A stretch of 38,972 bases of DNA from contig NZ_JACEOL010000016.1 in the NCBI RefSeq assembly GCF_013868055.1, forward strand, positions 1 through 38,972, in the 5' to 3' direction. Position numbers and translations under genes: made by a program. Of this stretch, positions 35,313-38,972 are shown in pieces; the first letter of the stretch is position 1, and the number at the start of each line of letters is the position of its first letter. The notes beneath the pieces were generated by a model. It saw nothing but the letters and a program-made list of their open reading frames with translations. It made no database searches and was not told where the DNA came from. This stretch comes from Thermoactinomyces mirandus. Its GTDB lineage: Bacteria > Bacillota > Bacilli > Thermoactinomycetales > Thermoactinomycetaceae.

Positions 35313-36286
35313 GCGAGCCTTATTGTTTTGTGCGAAAAGAATCGGAACGACTCAAAATCTATAAGGACCGGTCTCTGATCCGTGAAGTGAGGGTTCAGGA
35401 GTTTTCCCGCTTTTTTATCCATGAGTCATCGACGTTGACCACAGATGCGTTGATGTTGCTGGCAGAAAAGGGGATTGATGTGGTGTATTTTTCGGGGAAT
35501 CGCATGGTTGGCCGGTTTATCGGACCGGAAAACAAAAACGTCCGCTTGCGGATTGCCCAGGTGGAAGCACATCTGTCCCGGGAAAAAAGCTTTCACATCG
35601 CACGGAATCTGGTTCTGGCCAAATTGAAAAACACCCGGACCAGCCTGCAACGTTTCGCACGCCGTCGCGAATTGGATCTGGATTCGGTCATATTGTTTAT
35701 CAAGCAATCGATGGATCATGCTTCAAGAGCGCGGGATCTCGAAGAATTGCGCGGGATTGAAGGAATGGCGGCCAAACGTTATTTTGAAGCAGTCCCCATG
35801 TTGATTCGGAAAAGCAGCTTCCAGTTTGACGGGAGAAGCCGAAGGCCGGCCAAAAATCCGTTTAATGCCATGCTGAACTACGGCTATGCCCTGTTGAGGG
35901 CGGAACTGACAGGAGCCCTGCAAGCTGCCGGTTTGGATCCTTATATCGGGTATCTGCATCGGGAAAGGTATGGCAGGGAATCACTGTCACTTGATTTGAT
36001 GGAAGAATTCCGATCAGTCATGGTTGACAATCTGGTCATTAAAATGGCCAACCAGGGCGTGATCAAACCCAAAGATTTTCATGATGATATGGGTGAGCCG
36101 CGTTTAAAGGAACATGCCCGGAAACGCTTTTTGGAGGAATTTGACCGCAGGCGAAAAGATGAAGTGTTTCACCAGCTGTTGCGAAGGAAAATGAGTTACC
36201 GCGAGGTGTTCCATAAACAGGCAATCTTGCTGGCCAAATTTATCAAAGGGGAAATGGACGATTATTATCCTTTCCTGGTTAAATAA
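35294..36286 (+). CDS. cas1: Cas1 integrase
   Basis: 330 aa. Integrates new spacers. The motif DPYIGYLHRERYGRESLSLD then LMEEFR (near residue 215-238) holds the active-site His and acidic residue; the first Glu is in ELTGAL. Start at 35294 follows GAAGGGGAA and overlaps cas4 by 19 nt. Its last 19 codons and the gap to cas2 are the source of the fossil found before leaders 1-5. Confidence 0.94.
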   Translation: MGTFYLSEPYCFVRKESERLKIYKDRSLIREVRVQEFSRFFIHESSTLTTDALMLLAEKGIDVVYFSGNRMVGRFIGPENKNVRLRIAQVEAHLSREKSFHIARNLVLAKLKNTRTSLQRFARRRELDLDSVILFIKQSMDHASRARDLEELRGIEGMAAKRYFEAVPMLIRKSSFQFDGRSRRPAKNPFNAMLNYGYALLRAELTGALQAAGLDPYIGYLHRERYGRESLSLDLMEEFRSVMVDNLVIKMANQGVIKPKDFHDDMGEPRLKEHARKRFLEEFDRRRKDEVFHQLLRRKMSYREVFHKQAILLAKFIKGEMDDYYPFLVK

Positions 36287-36301
36287 ACAGGGGGCTGTGC
36301 C

Positions 36302-36577
36302 ATGAAACGCGTGATCTGTTATGATATAATCGACGATCGCAGAAGAAACAGGATATTTAAACTTCTGAAGGATTATGGACGGCATGTGCAATATTCCGTG
36401 TTTGAAGTGGAATGTGATGAAAAAAACTGGCTGCAGCTTCAATTCCGCCTGGAATCGCTGTTGAATGAAGAGGACTCGCTGTCTGTTTATACCTTGTGCC
36501 AGTCGTGTACACAACGCGCTTTTCATAAAGGAAGTTTTTCCACACGGCTGGCGGAAGACAAAAACCCGATTTTATAG
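36302..36577 (+). CDS. cas2: Cas2
   Basis: 91 aa; the small partner that bridges the Cas1 dimers. MKRVICYDIIDDRRRNRIFK is the usual start, with the conserved Asp at residue 8. Codons 7-10 (TAT GAT ATA ATC) spell TATGATATAATC, the same extended -10 found in every satellite leader, so an internal promoter at 36325-36330 is possible. Confidence 0.93.
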   Translation: MKRVICYDIIDDRRRNRIFKLLKDYGRHVQYSVFEVECDEKNWLQLQFRLESLLNEEDSLSVYTLCQSCTQRAFHKGSFSTRLAEDKNPIL

Positions 36578-36586
36578 GAGGATTCC

Positions 36587-37399
36587 ATGTACAGGTTATG
36601 TTTGAAAGTCAATACATCGTACAGGGGAAATGCAGTCGGAGTCTTGTCAAAGCGGTTCCATGCGTTTGTCCTGCAATCGATTCAGCGTGAATCGCCCTCA
36701 TTGTCACAACGCTTGCATGACAGCAAAGAGCGGCAGACTTTTTCGACACGACTGATGCCAGTCAGCGGGGAAGTATGGGTCAACACTCCGGATCGGGAGA
36801 TTGTCGCCTGCCTGCAACGCCATTGGTTGGATCTTCCGGATATCGATCTGATCGACTGGAAGGGAACGATTCAGGAACTTCATTGTCAAACTTTTTCTGA
36901 AGTCCTGATCGCCGAAAAATTTTCTCCCGGCTTTACCTTGCATTTCCTGAGCCCGACAACCTTTTATCAACGGGGCAATTATTATCCGCTCCCGGAACTG
37001 AAGCGCCTGTTTTCCAGTGCCAGCAAGGCATATAAACTTTGTACCGGAAAGAAAGTGAATTGGGATGAACTTGAACCGCTGATCCGAAAGATCCGGATTG
37101 AGCAGTTAACACTGGCCACTGAGCGGGTTTCCTTTGGGAACTTCAATCTTGTAGGATTCAAGGGCAAAATGGCCATGAGCACCAAAGCCTTGCCAACAGA
37201 GGAGCAGCATCTGGTCTGGCAGCTGGTGGCATATGGCGCGCTGATGGGATTTGGTTACAAAACCGCTTGGGGGCTTGGCCAAACTCTGCTTGATCCGTTG
37301 GAAAAATATACGGGAAATTTTCCGAACACCAGGAGCTTCGAAAAAACCCCGGGGGTTGTTCGGAAACGCCAAAACCCGTATGGAACAAGGAAAAACTGA
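36587..37399 (+). CDS. cas6: Cas6 crRNA endoribonuclease
   Basis: 270 aa. Cuts the array transcript within repeats, probably after the GAGG of the stem, leaving an AUUGAAAC handle. The Gly-rich loop MGFGYKTAWGLGQT near residue 225-237 is the Cas6 hallmark. TAGGAGG precedes the ATG. The last ~26 residues (from about NFPNTRSFEK to YGTRKN) are encoded by the CRISPR leader itself (from 37317), so the usual Cas6 probably ends near LLDPLEKY and the rest is read-through into the leader. It is the last gene of the operon, unlike in most I-D loci. Confidence 0.92.
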   Translation: MYRLCLKVNTSYRGNAVGVLSKRFHAFVLQSIQRESPSLSQRLHDSKERQTFSTRLMPVSGEVWVNTPDREIVACLQRHWLDLPDIDLIDWKGTIQELHCQTFSEVLIAEKFSPGFTLHFLSPTTFYQRGNYYPLPELKRLFSSASKAYKLCTGKKVNWDELEPLIRKIRIEQLTLATERVSFGNFNLVGFKGKMAMSTKALPTEEQHLVWQLVAYGALMGFGYKTAWGLGQTLLDPLEKYTGNFPNTRSFEKTPGVVRKRQNPYGTRKN

Positions 37400-37510
37400 A
37401 CTTCCAACTGGCAAATGACAAGGAAAATGACTCAAAAATTTGGCCCAAAAAAGGAGGTGTTCGGAAAATGACGTAGAAGACCAGTAATAACAACGGTTAC
37501 AGCGAACGCT
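37317..37510 (+). promoter_or_regulatory. CRISPR leader 8, overlapping cas6
   Basis: The common leader without the cas1/cas2 fossil: TTCCGAACACC at 37320-37330, GGTTGTTCGGAA, later AAGGAGGTGTTCGG, and AGCGAACGCT next to repeat 1. The first 83 nt are also coding for the end of Cas6. Transcription probably comes from the cas operon or a promoter inside it. Confidence 0.8.
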
Positions 37511-37763
37511 GTCTCAACAGATACACCTCATTGAAGAGGATTGAAACGGTAGATGAGGCGACAGAAGAAATGGAATGGCGATATAAGTCTCAACAGATAC
37601 ACCTCATTGAAGAGGATTGAAACTTCTGTTTTTTGCGCGCCATCACGTCACCTCCTTGGTCTCAACAGATACACCTCATTGAAGAGGATTGAAACTTCGG
37701 CTACATCCAAGCAGGGAAAAACCTTCACCGCTGAGTCTCAATAGATACACCTCATCAGAGAGG
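37511..37763 (+). CRISPR. CRISPR array 8 (4 repeats, 3 spacers)
   Basis: Repeats start at 37511, 37587, 37659 and 37735. Three are GTCTCAACAGATACACCTC types; the last is changed and runs into the trailer after GAGAGG. Spacers are 39, 35 and 39 nt. It is the array next to the adaptation genes, yet it is short. Confidence 0.95.
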
Positions 37764-38085
37764 TGTTTCTGAATCGAAAGCAATGAATGAAACTTGTTGT
37801 TCACAGGACACTTTTCTTTGCAGGAAGGACTGGCAAAACGCCAGTCCTCAATATCTTTTGTATCTTCTTTTTATCGGTTAGTATTTGGCTTCAACAGTAT
37901 TTTGGAATCCCGCTTACAAATCCGCTGGCATTACCCAAACTTGAAAAGTGGAGCTCGGAGAAAGAAGAAGCATCCAGACTTGCCAGCGGGATACATTCAG
38001 ATCACTCTGTTGGTCCTGATATCAGATCTCAAAAACGAAAAAGAGCGCTTGACAGCGGTATGTCCCAATTCCGCCTGATGCTATG
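37764..38085. other. Array trailer 8 with terminator
   Basis: A deletion has joined the last repeat to the middle of the trailer (AATCGAAAGCAATGAATG). A perfect plus-strand hairpin AGGACTGGC/GCCAGTCCT at 37826-37848, then a T-rich run, is a good array terminator. The rest matches trailers 2 and 6. Confidence 0.6.
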
Positions 38086-38162
38086 AAAAAGTTCTTTTCA
38101 CCAAACTGAAGGACTCTGTGGTTAGTAGGAATATAATAAAAAGCTCTTAGTTGCCGTCTATC

Positions 38163-38240
38163 CTATAAAAGTCTGTGAACCTCCCGGGATTTTTGCTTGA
38201 CCAGCGGTTTACAGACTTTTTATGATTTTGCTATACTGAA
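38163..38240 (+). promoter_or_regulatory. Hairpin and promoter-like sequence right of the cas island
   Basis: AAAGTCTGTGAAC and GTTTACAGACTTT form a long stem followed by TTA. Overlapping it, TTTACA and TATACT are 18 nt apart, a reasonable plus-strand promoter that faces the terminator at 38338. No gene follows on that strand, so a small RNA or a relic is possible. Confidence 0.3.
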
Positions 38241-38337
38241 AACTATTGATTTTACTGGTGTTCACACACGGGGGGTTTTGTTGTATCCATATTGGAATGG
38301 AAACATAATAAACGCTGGCCAGAAACAGTAAAAAATA

Positions 38338-38370
38338 GAAACCTGTTCTTTAAAATCATGAACAGGTTTC
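38338..38370. terminator. Terminator overlapping the end of the 126-aa gene
   Basis: GAAACCTGTTC and GAACAGGTTTC form an 11-bp stem; on the minus strand TATTTTTTAC follows. The stop codon of the gene lies in the loop/stem. Confidence 0.7.
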
Positions 38371-38736
38371 TTCAATGGTTTTTAATTTGAGTTGTTTTAC
38401 TTTTTCTAATTCTGCAAAGTCATATGGCTTAATATCAAAATATTTTACAACACTTCCAACGAGAAATCCAACTTTAAAAGGTTCATCTTCGATGTAGTAT
38501 TTTTCCCACAGCCAAACACTGTTTTCCACCAAATCCTCTACATGACCACCGCAACGGATGCCAGAATAGATGAATGACACTTTATATGAAAGTTGTCTCT
38601 CAAATTCATCCAAACGCTTTTCCACTTCTTCCAGACGATTACACTTTACAAAGTGTTTAAGAGCAAGTGGCGGAAAGCCAAGAGCAATTTCTAATATTTC
38701 ATGGAATTCTGGCGAAAGTGGTTCCACTTTATTCAT
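38356..38736 (-). CDS. Hypothetical protein
   Basis: 126 aa, acidic, no signal peptide or membrane segment. MNKVEPLSPEFHEILEIALG begins the protein; a charged helix (NRLEEVEKRLDEFERQLSY) is in the middle and a compact C-terminal part follows (VGFLVGSVVKYFDI). I do not recognise the family. Size, charge and AT-rich codon use resemble the immunity proteins of the island. A weak AAAGGA site precedes it. It follows the small gene at 38757 by 20 nt, perhaps in one operon. Confidence 0.55.
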   Translation of the reverse strand: MNKVEPLSPEFHEILEIALGFPPLALKHFVKCNRLEEVEKRLDEFERQLSYKVSFIYSGIRCGGHVEDLVENSVWLWEKYYIEDEPFKVGFLVGSVVKYFDIKPYDFAELEKVKQLKLKTIEETCS

Positions 38737-38756
38737 TTTTTCCAGAAAATCCTTTT

Positions 38757-38942
38757 TTATGGATTCAGTTTGAAAAAAAGGAAAAAATCAGCTTTATTAT
38801 GCGGACTTATATTTTCTTTAATATGGGGATATTTTTTAAACAGATGCATATGTTCCAAATGATTTGGAACATTGGTGCTTGCTAGTAAAGCAGGTTTTAT
38901 ACCCATTAAAAATGCTTCATAATCAATTAATGGTTTCTTCAA
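38757..38942 (-). CDS. Small hypothetical protein
   Basis: 61 aa from a TTG at 38942, 8 nt after a very good GGAGGAGG site. Sequence KKPLIDYEAFLMGIKPALL, later NHLEHMHLFKKYPHIKENI. No recognised domain. It could be a complete small gene or the first part of a longer gene broken before 38757. Nothing else is visible to the window end. Confidence 0.4.
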   Translation of the reverse strand: MKKPLIDYEAFLMGIKPALLASTNVPNHLEHMHLFKKYPHIKENISPHNKADFFLFFKLNP

Positions 38943-38972
38943 TTGATATTCCTCCTCCCTCAATAAATTAAG

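Noticed and set aside
3276..37763. Self-targeting spacers against toxin or regulator genes of this window
   Set aside because: Reading the 33 spacers against the genes by eye gave no convincing match; only a real search can exclude it.
1..38972. tRNA, rRNA or riboswitch genes
   Set aside because: No cloverleaf with conserved tRNA bases, no rRNA motif and no known riboswitch core was recognised on either strand.

Overview
The window looks like Gram-positive (Bacillota) DNA, probably a spore-former or thermophile of the Bacillales/Thermoactinomycetaceae kind. The evidence is strong GGAGG ribosome sites, GTG/TTG starts, Sec-exported polymorphic toxins with Bacillus-type immunity proteins, peptide-sensing-type regulators and a type I-D CRISPR-Cas locus. 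I cannot name the species. Nearly everything is accessory DNA.

The layout is eight consecutive units, each ending in a plus-strand CRISPR leader and array; most arrays are followed by a conserved trailer. Unit 1 (1-3.7 kb): WHH-nuclease toxin plus immunity gene, minus strand, array 1. Unit 2 (3.7-6.5 kb): decayed immunity genes and an Imm6-like gene, array 2. Unit 3 (6.5-10.7 kb): second WHH toxin with two immunity genes, array 3. Unit 4 (10.7-13.7 kb): orphan immunity genes, array 4 cut off by an IS3-type remnant. Unit 5 (13.7-17.2 kb): HHH-nuclease toxin with a Syd/SUKH-2-like immunity gene, array 5. Unit 6 (17.2-21.1 kb): a deaminase-toxin fossil, an unknown 155-aa protein, an HTH-TPR regulator, array 6. 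Unit 7 (21.2-26.5 kb): intact deaminase toxin with Imm3-like immunity gene, second copies of the 155-aa protein and regulator, a fossil of a foreign CRISPR array, array 7. Unit 8 (26.6-38.1 kb): WYL regulator, complete type I-D cas operon (cas10d-csc2-csc1-cas3-cas4-cas1-cas2-cas6), array 8. Units 1 and 3, 2 and 4, and 6 and 7 are paired duplicates. In total I count 41 repeats and 33 spacers of one 37-nt repeat family.

The most informative observation is the origin of the arrays. Upstream of the leaders of arrays 1-5 lies sequence that aligns with the 3' end of cas1, the cas1-cas2 gap and the first codons of cas2; arrays 6 and 7 keep a shorter piece. This sequence is joined directly to the leader that in unit 8 lies inside the end of cas6. 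The satellite arrays therefore seem to descend from one deletion (cas2 to leader) in a cas locus, followed by repeated duplication among toxin cassettes. The extended -10 element TGnTATAAT that probably drives each array is the sequence that encodes Tyr-Asp-Ile-Ile of Cas2.

Functionally, one I-D machinery could process and use all eight arrays, whose repeats keep the CCTC/GAGG stem and ATTGAAAC handle. The toxins share an exported, Trp-rich, membrane-active N-terminal half and swap C-terminal nuclease or deaminase domains, with orphan immunity genes beside them. The HTH-TPR regulators end in a small, tandemly repeated, ribosome-site-preceded peptide that may be a new pheromone. The island thus combines anti-phage immunity, interbacterial competition and probably cell-cell signalling; a regulatory link between them is inference.
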